Positions 8,217 through 18,066 of a DNA stretch of 64,000 nt are shown in pieces. Location of the stretch: contig NZ_CP156079.1 in assembly GCF_040892545.1 (NCBI RefSeq), forward strand, positions 806,001 through 870,000, written 5' to 3'. The stretch's first letter is position 1. The number at the start of each line of letters is the position of its first letter. This stretch comes from Paracidovorax avenae. GTDB taxonomy: Bacteria > Pseudomonadota > Gammaproteobacteria > Burkholderiales > Burkholderiaceae_C. The notes beneath the pieces were generated by a model. It ran no database searches, was not told the DNA's origin, and saw nothing but the letters and a program-made list of their open reading frames with translations. The position numbers and the translations under genes were made by a program.

Positions 8217-9569
8217 ATGTCCTGTCCCCCTGCCACGCTGTTGTCTTCCCCCTACGATCCGCGCCGCCGGCGCCTGCTCGCCCAGGCGGCCGGGCTGTCT
8301 TCCCTGCTGGCGGCCCCGCTGCTGCTGGAAGGCTGCGGTGGAGGGGCCAGCGCCGACACAGGCGTTGGTGGGCCGGAGCGGGCCTTCACCCGTGCCCGGC
8401 CCTTGCGGGCCAGCTGGGTTTCCACGGTCCTGAACCTGGACTGGCCCTCCGCGGAGTCCGCCCGGATCGCCGACGATGCGCAGCGCGTCGCCGTGCAGCA
8501 GGCGGAACTGCTGCGCATCCTCGACGAGGCGGTAGCCACCGGCCTCAATGCGGTGATCTTCCAGGCCAAGCCGTGCGCGGATGCTCTCTACGATTCCGAC
8601 CTCCTGCCCTGGTCACCCTACCTGACTGGCACGCTGGGCCGGCATCCCGGATTCGACCCCCTGGCCTTCGCCGTGGAGCAGGCGCATGCGAGAGGGCTGG
8701 AACTGCATGCCTGGCTCAATCCCTACCGCGTATCGATGGACGTGGGCCCGGACACCGTGCAGATGCTGTCCGGCCTGCCCGCCGACGGCCCGCCCAGCAT
8801 CTACCGCGCCCGGCCCGGCTGGATCCGCACGGCCGCCCGGCGCTTCGTGCTGGACCCGGGGCTGCCCGAGGTGCGCGCCTGGCTGGGCAGCGTGGTGGCC
8901 GAGATCACATCGCGCTACGCCGTCGATGCCATCCATTTCGACGACTATTTCTATTACGAAACCGCCGATTCGCGCCTGGACGACGCACAGACCTTCGCCA
9001 CCTACGGCCAGGGCTTCGCGGACAAGGGCGACTGGCGCCGCCACAGCACCCGGCAACTGGTGCAGGGGCTGTCGGAGCAACTGCGCGCCACCAGCCCCGG
9101 CGTGCGCTTCGGGGTCAGCCCCGCGGGCGTCTGGCGCAACCGGGCCGACGATCCGCGTGGCTCGGACACGCAGGCCGGGGCACCCAGCTACGACGCGGCC
9201 TTCGCCGATACGCGCCAGTGGGTGCTCGATGGCCTGGTGGACGACATCGTGCCCCAGGTCTATTGGCCCTTCGCGCGGCAGGCGGTGGGCTACGGCACCA
9301 TCGCGCGCTGGTGGGCGGACGTGGCGCTGGCCTCTCCCGGCGTACAGGTCCACATCGGCATGGCGCTCTACAAGGCGGGGCGGCCCACGGCGCAGGAGCC
9401 GGACTGGGGCGTGGAGGGCGGCGTGCCGGAATTCCGCCGCCAGATCGACCTCAACGAATCCACGCCCGGCATCCACGGCAGCGTGCTGTTCCGCCACGCC
9501 TTCCTGCGGGACCCTGCGGCCGCGGCCGTCGCGGCCTGGCTGCGGCAGCGGTGGGTCCCCGCGCCCTGA
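8217..9569 (+). CDS. Glycoside-hydrolase-like lipoprotein (GHL10/YddW-like family)
   Basis: The 450-residue protein has four arginines at 16-19, a hydrophobic run and a lipobox-like LLEGC with Cys40, so it is probably exported (perhaps by Tat) and lipid-anchored. The rest matches the GHL10 family (PF02638): RASWVSTVLNLDWPS, the barrel strand GLNAVIFQAKP, LHAWLNPYRV, the acidic strand VDAIHFDDYFYYE with the probable catalytic or binding acids near residue 245, and VPQVYWPFARQAVGYGTIA. Relatives such as E. coli YddW are thought to act on cell-wall or other polysaccharides, without firm biochemistry. ATG 8217 gives a signal-competent start. It faces a chemoreceptor gene 18 bp away. Confidence 0.85.
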   Translation: MSCPPATLLSSPYDPRRRRLLAQAAGLSSLLAAPLLLEGCGGGASADTGVGGPERAFTRARPLRASWVSTVLNLDWPSAESARIADDAQRVAVQQAELLRILDEAVATGLNAVIFQAKPCADALYDSDLLPWSPYLTGTLGRHPGFDPLAFAVEQAHARGLELHAWLNPYRVSMDVGPDTVQMLSGLPADGPPSIYRARPGWIRTAARRFVLDPGLPEVRAWLGSVVAEITSRYAVDAIHFDDYFYYETADSRLDDAQTFATYGQGFADKGDWRRHSTRQLVQGLSEQLRATSPGVRFGVSPAGVWRNRADDPRGSDTQAGAPSYDAAFADTRQWVLDGLVDDIVPQVYWPFARQAVGYGTIARWWADVALASPGVQVHIGMALYKAGRPTAQEPDWGVEGGVPEFRRQIDLNESTPGIHGSVLFRHAFLRDPAAAAVAAWLRQRWVPAP

Positions 9570-9587
9570 GGCCGGTTCCCCGGAGGC

Positions 9588-11213
9588 TCACCCGTGGCGC
9601 AGCAGCGCGCGGGGGGCAGAGGCCTCGGGCAGTGCCGCTCCTGCCAGGGCGAAGCTTTCGGCGGGCAGCCGGAAGCTGGCCACGGTGCCGACCAGTTCCC
9701 GGGCGCGCTGGCTCAAGGCCGCGGCAGCGGCGGCCATCTCCTCGACCAGGGCCGCGTTGTGCTGGGTGGAGCGGTCCATGTCGTTCACCGCGTCGTTGAT
9801 CTGGTCCACGCCCTGGCTCTGCTCCTGGCTGGCGGCGGTGATTTCGCCCACCAGCTGCGACAGCCCCTGGATCGACTGCACCACGCTCGACATGGTCTGG
9901 CCGGCGCGGCCCACCAGCGCGGTACCCGCGGCCACGCGGTCCATGCTGGCGCCGACCAGGCCCTTGATCTCGCCGGCCGCCTGGCCCGCGCGCTGGGCGA
10001 GGCGGCGCACCTCTCCCGCGACCACCGCGAAGCCCCGGCCCTGTTCGCCTGCGCGGGCGGCCTCCACCGCGGCGTTGAGCGCGAGCAGGTTGGTCTGGAA
10101 GGCGATGCTGTCGATGATGCCGGTGATGTCCGCGATGCGCCGGCTGCTGTCCTGGATCTGCTGCATGGTGTCCACCACCTCGGTCACCACCGCGCCACCC
10201 TGGGCGGCCACGCGGGACGCGGCCTGCGCCACGCGGTCGGCCTCCAGCGCATTGCCCGCGTTCTGCCGCACGGTGCCGTTCAATTGCTCCATGGAGGCTG
10301 CCGTCTGCTGCAGCGCGCCCGCCTGGCCTTCGGTGCGTGCCGAGAGGTCGCTGTTGCCCTGGGCGATCTGCAGCGCGGCGGAGGACACGCTTTCGGCGCT
10401 CTCGTGGATGGCCGCCACCATGGCGGCAAGCTGGTCGCGCATGCTCCGCAGCTGGGCCATCAGGCTCGTCGTATCGCCCTGGCGCGCGGGAATCTCGATG
10501 GTGAGGTCGCCCTGCGCCACGCTGCGTGCCACGGCCGCGGCCGAGCCGGGTTCCGCGCCGAGCTCCCGCAGGATGCCGCGCACCACCAGGGTTCCGAAGC
10601 CGATGGCGAACACCATGCCCGCCAGCACCGCAGCGATGACGCCCGCGCGGGTGTCGTCATAGCGGGTCTCGGCCGCCTCGTAGGTGCTGCGCGCGGTGTC
10701 CAGCTGCACCTGCGTGAGGGCCGCGAGCACTGCCTGCAGCGGGTCGAGCGCCGGATACATCTCCCGGGCGGCGAATGCCGTCAGGCCGGGGATGTCCCGG
10801 GCGCGCAGCAATTCCTCCAGGGCCTGCACGGCGGCGTCCGCACGCGCCTGCAGCGGCCCGAACTCCTCCAGCAGCCGATGTTCCTCGGCATGCAGGCCGG
10901 TCGCCAGGTACGCGGCCCACTGCTCCCGCACCTCCTTGCGCGCCGCATCGACCGACTGCAGGCCCTGCTGCGGCGTCAGCGCGCCGTCGCGCACCTTGTG
11001 GGCGGTGTCCACGATGTTCACCGCATAGGCGTCGGCCACCCGTTTGATCTGCTGCAGCGGCACGACCCGGTCGTGGTAGACGGAAACCAGGCCGGCATTG
11101 GAGTGGGCCATGCCCAGCAGCCCGGCGGCGCCGACACCGGCAGCCAGCAGGCAAAGGGCGGCCAGGAGCCAGCCGAGACGGGTCGAGACCTTGAGCCGGG
11201 GTAGGTAGTGCAT
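9588..11213 (-). CDS. Methyl-accepting chemotaxis protein
   Basis: The 541-residue receptor has a transmembrane helix at about 13-35, a periplasmic four-helix-bundle-type sensor (about 36-190), a second membrane helix ([20 protein letters not shown]), a HAMP segment, and a long helical signalling domain with the conserved hairpin tip ([20 protein letters not shown], then [20 protein letters not shown] near residue 385). Such proteins control the CheA kinase in response to attractants. The ligand is unknown. The C-terminus ends in an Ala/Pro-rich tail without the NWETF-type pentapeptide used to recruit CheR/CheB. It is tail to tail with the GHL10 lipoprotein and divergent from the next gene. 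Confidence 0.92.
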   Translation of the reverse strand: MHYLPRLKVSTRLGWLLAALCLLAAGVGAAGLLGMAHSNAGLVSVYHDRVVPLQQIKRVADAYAVNIVDTAHKVRDGALTPQQGLQSVDAARKEVREQWAAYLATGLHAEEHRLLEEFGPLQARADAAVQALEELLRARDIPGLTAFAAREMYPALDPLQAVLAALTQVQLDTARSTYEAAETRYDDTRAGVIAAVLAGMVFAIGFGTLVVRGILRELGAEPGSAAAVARSVAQGDLTIEIPARQGDTTSLMAQLRSMRDQLAAMVAAIHESAESVSSAALQIAQGNSDLSARTEGQAGALQQTAASMEQLNGTVRQNAGNALEADRVAQAASRVAAQGGAVVTEVVDTMQQIQDSSRRIADITGIIDSIAFQTNLLALNAAVEAARAGEQGRGFAVVAGEVRRLAQRAGQAAGEIKGLVGASMDRVAAGTALVGRAGQTMSSVVQSIQGLSQLVGEITAASQEQSQGVDQINDAVNDMDRSTQHNAALVEEMAAAAAALSQRARELVGTVASFRLPAESFALAGAALPEASAPRALLRHG

Positions 11214-11289
11214 GGAAATTCCCTCTGTAGTGGATGGTGGATCTGTTCTTGCGCGGGCCGCACGGGGCTGCTGCAGGCACGGATCCTAG

Positions 11290-11310
11290 GAAAGCCCGGC
11301 GCCGGCTTTC
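11290..11310. other. Inverted repeat in the 255-bp divergent gap
   Basis: GAAAGCC at 11290-11296 and GGCTTTC at 11304-11310 are perfect complements around a 7-base GC loop, between the chemoreceptor and the divergent secreted protein. It is followed by the most A/T-rich stretch of the gap (about 11311-11340). It could be an operator or an mRNA hairpin; no T tract is present. Confidence 0.3.
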
Positions 11311-11492
11311 TCAACAATCCTCAAATCTTCTTTTCCCCGGAATTTCCTGCGCATGAAAGCCACGCTTTTGAACGCTTTCCGTGTAGGGAGCGGCGGTTCG
11401 GGGCCTGAGTCCGGGGAGAATGCGCATCTCACGAAACCCACGGGAAGCGCCTCGATGCGCAGGTTTGCATGACTGAATCTAGGAAGGCCGGA

Positions 11493-13883
11493 ATGTTTCC
11501 CTCAGGCCTGCGCTGGTGGCTGGGCGCCGGCGTGGCGCTCGTGCTGTTGTCCGGGTTCGCCGTGGCAGGCGGCCATTGGGCCGGGACGAGGTTGACGGAC
11601 TTGCCGGCCCCGGTGGCGGGGCCGGGGCGCGCATTCGGCCATGTGGACTCGCTGCAGCGCGCCCCTGACGGGTCGCTGCGCATCCAGGGGTGGGCGATCA
11701 GCCCGGACGGCATCCAGAACCTGGAGGCCCGTGTGAATGGCCATCCCGTGGAGATTCCCTCCGGCCTGCTCCGCCTGGATGTCTTCCGGGCCCATCCCGG
11801 GAAGCGCGGCGCCATGGAGGCCGGTTTCGACGGCAAGCTGCCCATCGGCGACATCGACCGGCAAACCGACCTGGAAGTCGTGGTCGTCGATCGGAAGGGG
11901 GGGAACACGACGTTGATGCGCCAGACGTTCTTCCCGCAGTCCTACAAGACCCGCTGGGGGGATTTCCGGCCCGGGCGGAGCGTGGATCCCGATGACGTGT
12001 TCTTTTTTCCCATCGCCACGAGCCACGTGGACGGAGGAGGCGCCGACGGTATCCGGGACACCTTCGCTCCCTATGAGAGCCATACCGTCAAGGCCGGGAT
12101 CCGTGTCCAGATCCTCTACATGCGCACCACCACCGGTGCCCAGGGGGACTATGCGTTCGATCCGGATTTCGTCCCGGACAAGAAATGCGGCCGGCGCCTC
12201 ATCGCGGAAGACAGCCTGCACGGCGTGATGCGATACGCCGTCGAGAAGAAAATGCCCGTGCTGTTCACGCTCAACGGGGGGATCTGGGCCGACGCCCCGT
12301 GCGATGCCCCCCAGTGGGACATCAACGATGTGCTGGAGCAGGACGAGACGCTTTGCCAGTGGAACGACAGGAACGGGGTAATGCCCGACTCGGCGATCGA
12401 GGGGCAGCCCGGATCGTTCGAGTCCCCGGAGCTGGGGCGTGCCCTGAGCCTGAACGTGTTCGCAGAGCGGGCCCGTTTCTACAAGAAGCGCAACCTGCAG
12501 CAGGCCGCCGCGCTGATCCAGCGCTTTGCCATCGAGCACCCTGACCTGTTCATCGGCATCAGCCTGGACCCGGACGTGTACATCAACCCCTTCTTCGAGG
12601 GGCGGCAGTGGTACGACTACAACCCGCAGACGCTGCGCCAGTTCCGCGACTGGCTGCGTGGCAGCGGACCCTACGCGAACGAAGGCGGGCCCGGCGTGCC
12701 GGACCTGCGTTCCTACCGGCGGCCGCAGTCGCTGACCCTGGCGGATATCGACAGGATGAGGGGCAGGCACCACGCCAGCTGGGAGGAGGTCGATCCTCCG
12801 CGCCGGTTCCCCAAGGCACCGCATCCGTTCTGGCAGGAGCCCTGGACCCAGGCATGGGAGCAATTCCGCCGCCATCTCGTGAAGCTGCATTACGACGAGC
12901 TGTCGCAGTGGGTTGCGCAGACCGGCGTGCCCGCCAGCCGCATCTATTCCGCGCAAGGCTTCATGCCCCCGGGCTTGATGGAACCCTTTGCCGTGCGCCT
13001 GGACAGCCCGGCCAAAAGCTACGATTCCGGGGGCATCTCGATCGAGGGCTCGGCGCCGGTGCAGGGGCGACTGGGCGCGATCATCTATGGCGACAGCGCC
13101 ACCAATTCGATCCCGATGGAAGGCAAGACATCGCTGTTCGGTGAATTCCGCCGCTACAGCCCGGAATGGGCCGTGGTGGAGTACAACACGGCCGACCTGA
13201 CCGCCCCCCGGCGCATGCCGAACTACGACCGGGCCTACCGTTCGCTGAGGGAGATTTCCAACTATGGGGCACGCCTCGTCTCTCCCATGGCCTGGAACGG
13301 CAGCCCGGGCGAAGCGGCGAATACGCAAGGCTATGTCAGCTACACGTCGTTGCGCCGCACGCCGCTCGAAGAGGCCATCCAGCATTTCATGATGTCGCGG
13401 TATGACCTGCCCCGCGGTGCACGCCTCTGGACCTTCGGATCGGGACGGCACCACGACACGGATGGGTGGCAGGCCGGCGCAGGAACACCGGTGGCCGCCA
13501 CCCCGGACGGGCTGCGCCTGGTCCTGGACGGCGAAGGCCGTGCCGGCGCCGTATCGCCCGCCGAACTGGCCATGCGCCCCGGCGCGTTCGACGCACTGGT
13601 CGTGCAGGCCGACGGCGGCGGCGAAGACCTGAGTCTGGCGGTGGATGTGCAGACCGCGGGCGGCGCCTGGCAGCCGCTCGTGGCCGACACCCCCGTTCGG
13701 CAGTGGGAGCGCCGGAGCGTGGGATGGCGCATCCCGCTGCCGGCAGCCTCCGCGCCGGACGCCGGAACTTTCGACCGGCTGCGCCTGGTCTGGCGAGGCC
13801 GGCCCGGCGCCGCCGTGGATATCGGCCTCGTGGCGCTCTACCCGGCGCCGCGCGCGGCCGCCGTGGAGCCTGCCGCCCGCTGA
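11493..13883 (+). CDS. Large membrane-anchored secreted protein, glycoside-hydrolase-like, function unknown
   Basis: I do not recognise a named family. The 796-residue product has a membrane segment at about 8-28, then a small beta domain (about 45-150; GHVDSLQRAPDG and RIQGWAISPDG) of a kind often attached to exported carbohydrate-active proteins. A central region (about 160-600) looks like a hydrolase barrel: FTLNGGIWAD, DLFIGISLDPDVYINPFF, WYDYNPQTLRQFRDWL and WAVVEYNTADL resemble family GH42-type strands. A C-terminal beta-sandwich (about 640-780) may bind sugars. Catalytic acids cannot be assigned with confidence. ATG 11493 is chosen because AGGAAGG stands 5 bases before it; an in-frame ATG at 11469 would add eight residues. 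Confidence 0.7.
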   Translation: MFPSGLRWWLGAGVALVLLSGFAVAGGHWAGTRLTDLPAPVAGPGRAFGHVDSLQRAPDGSLRIQGWAISPDGIQNLEARVNGHPVEIPSGLLRLDVFRAHPGKRGAMEAGFDGKLPIGDIDRQTDLEVVVVDRKGGNTTLMRQTFFPQSYKTRWGDFRPGRSVDPDDVFFFPIATSHVDGGGADGIRDTFAPYESHTVKAGIRVQILYMRTTTGAQGDYAFDPDFVPDKKCGRRLIAEDSLHGVMRYAVEKKMPVLFTLNGGIWADAPCDAPQWDINDVLEQDETLCQWNDRNGVMPDSAIEGQPGSFESPELGRALSLNVFAERARFYKKRNLQQAAALIQRFAIEHPDLFIGISLDPDVYINPFFEGRQWYDYNPQTLRQFRDWLRGSGPYANEGGPGVPDLRSYRRPQSLTLADIDRMRGRHHASWEEVDPPRRFPKAPHPFWQEPWTQAWEQFRRHLVKLHYDELSQWVAQTGVPASRIYSAQGFMPPGLMEPFAVRLDSPAKSYDSGGISIEGSAPVQGRLGAIIYGDSATNSIPMEGKTSLFGEFRRYSPEWAVVEYNTADLTAPRRMPNYDRAYRSLREISNYGARLVSPMAWNGSPGEAANTQGYVSYTSLRRTPLEEAIQHFMMSRYDLPRGARLWTFGSGRHHDTDGWQAGAGTPVAATPDGLRLVLDGEGRAGAVSPAELAMRPGAFDALVVQADGGGEDLSLAVDVQTAGGAWQPLVADTPVRQWERRSVGWRIPLPAASAPDAGTFDRLRLVWRGRPGAAVDIGLVALYPAPRAAAVEPAAR

Positions 13884-13925
13884 GCCGCCGCGGCGCCGGT
13901 CCGGGCGCCTTGCGGCTGCCGGACG

Positions 13926-13931
13926 GACAAT
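13926..13931 (+). promoter_or_regulatory. -10-like element next to the rlmI start
   Basis: GACAAT ends 7 bases before ATG 13939, with no Shine-Dalgarno between. Same geometry as at dapF, rodA and others. Confidence 0.35.
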
Positions 13932-13938
13932 ACGGCCC

Positions 13939-15126
13939 ATGAAAACCATCCGCCTGCGCCCTGGCAAGGAGCGCTCCCTCCTGCGCCGCCATCCCTGGAT
14001 CTTCGAATCGGCCATCGCCAAGGGCGGTGGCGACAGCGGGGAAACCGTGCGGGTGGAGTCTGCGGACGGCCGCTTCCTGGCCTGGGCTGCCTTCAGCCCC
14101 GCATCGCGCATCCGCGCCCGCGCATGGAGCTTCGACGAGGCGCAGCGCATCGACCCCGCGTTCTTCGCCGCGGCCGTGGACCGCGCGGTCCGGGCGCGGG
14201 AGCGCTTCGCCATCGAGAGCGACGGCGTGCGCCTGGTGCACGGGGAGTCCGACGGCCTGCCCGGCCTGATCGTGGACCGGTACGGGGACACCCTGGTGGC
14301 GCAGTTCACCAGCGCCGGCACCGAGCGCTGGAAAGCCGTCATCGCCGATGCCCTGCTGAAAGCCACCGGCCTGCAGAAGCTCTACGAACGCTCCGACGCC
14401 AGCGTGCGCCAGCTGGAGGGCCTGGAGCCCGCCACGGGCTGGCTGCGCGGCGAAGGCCCCACGGAACTCTCCATCCGCGAACATGGCTGGCGCCTCACCC
14501 TGGACATCGCCGAAGGCCACAAGACCGGCTTCTACCTCGACCAGCGCGACAGCCGTTACCGCTTCTCCGAGGCCGTGCGCCGGCTCGGCGCGCGCCAGGT
14601 GCTCAATTGCTACTGCTACACCGGCGGCTTCACTATCGCGGCGCTCGCGGGCGGAGCCTCGCAGGTGACCTCCATCGATTCGTCGGGACCGGCGCTGGAG
14701 CGTGCGCGCTCGCATGCGGCCCTCAACGGCTTCGAGGCCGCCCGCACGGAATTCCTCGATGCCGACGTGAATGCCTCCCTGCGGCGCTTCCTGCAGGAGG
14801 GCCGCCGCTTCGACGCCATCGTGCTCGATCCGCCGAAGTTCGCACCCACGGCCGCGCATGCCGAGCGCGCCGCCCGGGCCTACAAGGACATCAACCGCCT
14901 GGGCCTGCAGTTGTTGAACCCGGGGGGCCTGCTCTACACCTTCTCCTGCTCCGGCGGCATCAGCGCCGACCTGTTCCACAAGATCGTGGCGTCGGCCGGT
15001 GCCGATGCAGGGGTGGACGGCTACATCCTGGAGCGGCTGGGCGGCGCCCCCGACCACCCCATGACCCTGGAATTCCCCGAGGGGGAATACCTCAAGGGGC
15101 TGGCGGTGATGCGCAAGGGAGCGTGA
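13939..15126 (+). CDS. rlmI: 23S rRNA (cytosine-5)-methyltransferase RlmI-type
   Basis: RlmI methylates C1962 of 23S rRNA using S-adenosylmethionine. The 395-residue protein has the N-terminal PUA RNA-binding domain (LRPGKERSLLRRHPWIFESA at 5-24), the EEHD-like middle part ending in EGHKTGFYLDQRD, and the Rossmann methyltransferase domain with motif I LNCYCYTGGFTIAALAGGA, motif IV VLDPPKFAP and the catalytic-cysteine motif TFSCSGG near residue 340. Length matches the family. The 3' end overlaps the convergent diguanylate cyclase gene by 35 bp, so both share their last codons on opposite strands. Confidence 0.9.
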   Translation: MKTIRLRPGKERSLLRRHPWIFESAIAKGGGDSGETVRVESADGRFLAWAAFSPASRIRARAWSFDEAQRIDPAFFAAAVDRAVRARERFAIESDGVRLVHGESDGLPGLIVDRYGDTLVAQFTSAGTERWKAVIADALLKATGLQKLYERSDASVRQLEGLEPATGWLRGEGPTELSIREHGWRLTLDIAEGHKTGFYLDQRDSRYRFSEAVRRLGARQVLNCYCYTGGFTIAALAGGASQVTSIDSSGPALERARSHAALNGFEAARTEFLDADVNASLRRFLQEGRRFDAIVLDPPKFAPTAAHAERAARAYKDINRLGLQLLNPGGLLYTFSCSGGISADLFHKIVASAGADAGVDGYILERLGGAPDHPMTLEFPEGEYLKGLAVMRKGA

Positions 15127-16555
15127 CCGGCGCCTGCGGCTCGCCGTCGGCGCCGGCCATCTCGACGCGGCCGCGGCCACCACGCTTGGCGGCATAGCAG
15201 GCAGCATCCGCGTCGGCCATGAGGATTTCCAGGGGCTCCGGCGTGCTCCCGAACAGCCGCACGCCGACGCTCGCGCCGATCCGGAACACGTGTGGCGCCG
15301 CACGGAAAGGCTCGCTGCGCAGTGCCTCCACGATCTGCAGGCCGATGCTCCGGGCGCCATGCCGGCTGCAGTGCCGCAGGAGGACCACGAACTCGTCGCC
15401 GCCCAGGCGCACGAGCACGTCGTCCCCGCGCACGCACCGGCGCAGCCGGCCCGCCACCTGGCAGAGAACCTGGTCGCCGGCCGCATGGCCGGCTTCGTCG
15501 TTCACGGCCTTGAAACCGTCCAGGTCGATGAACAGCAGCGCATGCGATCCAGGCTGGGCCGAGAGTTCCTGGACCTGCGCTCCCAAACTGCGGCGGTTCG
15601 GCAGTCCGGTCAGCACGTCGTGGCGCGTTTCCATGCGCAACTGCTCGGCCAGCACCCGCAACTGCTCCTCGCTCTCGCGCGCACGCAGTTCGGCCGCGCG
15701 CAGCTCGCTTTCGTTGCGCTTGACTTCGGAGATGTCCGTATGCAGGGCGTAGCTCTGTCCGCCGGCGCTGCGGTTCATGGTCACGCGCATCCAGCGGCCG
15801 CCCGGCAGCGGCACTTCGAACGGGGCGCCCGCGAAGAAGGCGGCATCGTGCAGGGCCGCGGCCAGGTCCTGTGCGCGCCGCAGCCGTTCCTGGACATCGG
15901 GCGACGCATCCCAGAGCTGCCTGACGATCTGCACATAGGTACGCTGCGCCAGGGCTTCCCTGGAGGGCAGTCCGTGCATCATCACGAACAGGTCGTTGGC
16001 GTACAGGATGCGGCCCTCGTCGTCCAGCACGGCCGCGGCCTCGCCCAGGTCCTCCAGCATCTGCCGGGTGCCGGACGCCGGAAGCGCCGTCTGGCACTCC
16101 GGGGCCGGGGCTTCGCAGGTTTCGTCCACATGCGCCACGTGCTGCCAGACGCGTATGCGGTGCCCTCCCTGCACCGGCACCGCGGCCACGCGCAGCCAGC
16201 GCCCGAGGTGCTGGAAGACATAGGGCCGCGTCTGCAGGCGGTTGCGCATCAGGCCGTCGGCGATGAAGCGGTCGATATGGGGCAGGTCTTCGGGCGGCAG
16301 GCGCCCCTGGTAGAAGCGCCGCAGGTTGTCGGCGTAGGGCTCGCCGGCATGGACATGGCCTTCGTGCTCCGGGAAGAACCGGAGAAACGAGGCATTCCAC
16401 AGGACGGTACGCTCCTCGGCATCGAACACGCACATGGCGATGCCCAGCGAATCCAGGAGCGTGGCGGTCAGGTCGAAATCCATGGCCTGGAAGGGAGCGG
16501 AAACAGCTCGTAGAAGGGCTTCGGGGTGCGGAATCTGGAAATCAATGTAGCGCAT
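15092..16555 (-). CDS. PAS-domain diguanylate cyclase
   Basis: The 487-residue protein makes cyclic di-GMP from GTP. It has two PAS-like sensor modules (about 20-115 and 150-275; DFDLTATLLDSLGIAMCVFD opens the first), a short coiled-coil linker (SELRAAELRARESEEQLRVL) and a GGDEF domain with an intact GGDEF signature at 385-389. An inhibitory I-site RGDD lies exactly five residues upstream (376-379), so product inhibition is expected. No membrane segments are seen, so it is probably cytoplasmic. The start is uncertain: ATG 16555 is used and ATG 16483 is an alternative. It is divergent from the CobW-type gene and overlaps rlmI by 35 bp at its end. Confidence 0.88.
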   Translation of the reverse strand: MRYIDFQIPHPEALLRAVSAPFQAMDFDLTATLLDSLGIAMCVFDAEERTVLWNASFLRFFPEHEGHVHAGEPYADNLRRFYQGRLPPEDLPHIDRFIADGLMRNRLQTRPYVFQHLGRWLRVAAVPVQGGHRIRVWQHVAHVDETCEAPAPECQTALPASGTRQMLEDLGEAAAVLDDEGRILYANDLFVMMHGLPSREALAQRTYVQIVRQLWDASPDVQERLRRAQDLAAALHDAAFFAGAPFEVPLPGGRWMRVTMNRSAGGQSYALHTDISEVKRNESELRAAELRARESEEQLRVLAEQLRMETRHDVLTGLPNRRSLGAQVQELSAQPGSHALLFIDLDGFKAVNDEAGHAAGDQVLCQVAGRLRRCVRGDDVLVRLGGDEFVVLLRHCSRHGARSIGLQIVEALRSEPFRAAPHVFRIGASVGVRLFGSTPEPLEILMADADAACYAAKRGGRGRVEMAGADGEPQAPVTLPCASPPAP

Positions 16556-16685
16556 TTCCCGATCCGCCAAACGGGGAAAAGGCGGGCTTTGGCGCGCGAA
16601 ATCCGGGGGTGTTGACAGCCTCGCTAAACTTTTGGGAAGGCGTGCCGCGCCGGCACCCTCCATCTTCCGAAAGCGTTTGCCGACC

Positions 16686-17765
16686 ATGTCCCTCATTCCG
16701 ACCACCATCCTCACGGGCTTCCTGGGCTCGGGCAAGACCACCCTCCTCAAGCGCGTGCTGACCGAATCGCACGGCCAGAAGATCGCCGTCATCGAGAACG
16801 AATTCGGCGAGGAGAACATCGACAACGACATCCTGGTGACCGACGCCAAGGAGCAGATCGTGCAGATGAGCAACGGCTGCATCTGCTGCACGATCCGCGA
16901 GGACCTGCGCGAGACGCTGCAGGTGCTGGCCGCCAAGCGGCGCAAGGGGCTGCTGGATTTCGAGCGCGTGGTGATCGAGACCACCGGCCTGGCCGACCCC
17001 GGCCCCGTGGCGCAGACCTTCTTCATGGACGAAGAGATCGCCGAGACCTACCTCATCGACTCCATCATCACGCTGGTGGACGCCAAGCACGCCGCCCAGC
17101 AGCTGAACGACCGCCAGGAGGCGCGCCGCCAGGTGGGCTTCGCGGACCAGATCTTCCTGTCCAAGACCGATCTCGTTTCCAGCGAAGAGACCGACGCGCT
17201 GGTCCACCGCCTCAAGCACATGAACCCGCGCGCCCCGATCAAGGCGGTGCATTTCGGCGAAGTGCCGGTCTCCGAGGTGCTGGACCTGCGCGGCTTCAAC
17301 CTGAACGCCAAGCTCGACATCGACCCCGATTTCCTGAAGGAAGAGGACGACCATGGACACGGGCATGACCACGCGCACGACCACCACGACCATGACCACG
17401 AGCATGGCGAGCACTGCAGCCATCCCTCGCACCAGCACGCAGGCCACGGCCACCACCATCACCATGACGACGATGTGAAAAGCTTCGTCTACCGCGCCGA
17501 CCGGCCCTTCGACCCGGCCAAGCTGGAGGATTTCCTGGGCGCCATCGTCAACATCTACGGCCCCCGCATGCTGCGCTACAAGGGCGTGCTGCACATGAAG
17601 GGCACCGAGCGCAAGGTCATCTTCCAGGGCGTGCACCAGCTCATGGGCAGCGACCTGGGACCGCAGTGGGCCGAGGGGGAGAAGCGCCAGAGCAAGATGG
17701 TGTTCATCGGCATCGAACTGCCCCAGGACATCTTCCAGCAGGGCCTGGAGCAGTGCCTGGCGTAA
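16686..17765 (+). CDS. CobW/COG0523-family GTPase, probable metal chaperone
   Basis: The 359-residue protein is a G3E GTPase: P-loop TGFLGSGKTTLLKRVL at 9-24, ENEFGEENIDND, the metal-binding CxCC motif in NGCICCTIREDL near residue 64, Walker-type ETTGLADPGP, and the guanine motif SKTD near 160. A histidine- and aspartate-rich segment (about 222-260, more than 15 His) and a C-terminal CobW_C domain follow. COG0523 proteins with such features deliver zinc, or less often cobalt or iron, to client proteins. The next gene is a DksA lacking most zinc-finger cysteines, a combination discussed in zinc-limitation regulons. No Zur box was recognised upstream. Confidence 0.88.
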   Translation: MSLIPTTILTGFLGSGKTTLLKRVLTESHGQKIAVIENEFGEENIDNDILVTDAKEQIVQMSNGCICCTIREDLRETLQVLAAKRRKGLLDFERVVIETTGLADPGPVAQTFFMDEEIAETYLIDSIITLVDAKHAAQQLNDRQEARRQVGFADQIFLSKTDLVSSEETDALVHRLKHMNPRAPIKAVHFGEVPVSEVLDLRGFNLNAKLDIDPDFLKEEDDHGHGHDHAHDHHDHDHEHGEHCSHPSHQHAGHGHHHHHDDDVKSFVYRADRPFDPAKLEDFLGAIVNIYGPRMLRYKGVLHMKGTERKVIFQGVHQLMGSDLGPQWAEGEKRQSKMVFIGIELPQDIFQQGLEQCLA

Positions 17766-18066
17766 GCCGTGCCCTGGCGGCCGGTTTGTAGGATAACCAC
17801 TACTTCGCGGGGGGCGGCCGCGCAGGCGTGAAATCGGCCGATACAATCGCGCCCCGGCAAAAACGGGAGGACACCGCCGCCGCATCGACCGCTTTTCCGG
17901 GAGGGCGGGCGGCAGGGGCGGGACCGGGTTTGCCGCGCCGCCGTTCCATTCCGGTGGAAACCGCCGGACGTAGGAGGCGGCCTCCTTCCCGTTTGGAGCA
18001 ATTGACCGTACCATCCACGGCACCGTCGCCGGCCACCCCGCCGGCGCAGCCAGCCTAATACACATC
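17766..18066. other. 301-bp intergenic region upstream of dksA
   Basis: No gene is seen here. TACAAT at 17842-17847 could be a -10 hexamer, but no -35 fits at 16-18 bp. TAATAC at 18056-18061 lies 5 bases before the dksA ATG. TTGACC at 18002-18007 has no partner. Long leader transcription of dksA is possible, but no recognisable riboswitch or terminator was found. Confidence 0.35.

Noticed and set aside
16556..16685. Searched for a Zur box or promoter before the CobW-type gene; TTGACA occurs at 16612-16617
   Set aside because: No -10 lies at 16-18 bp and no Zur-like palindrome was found.
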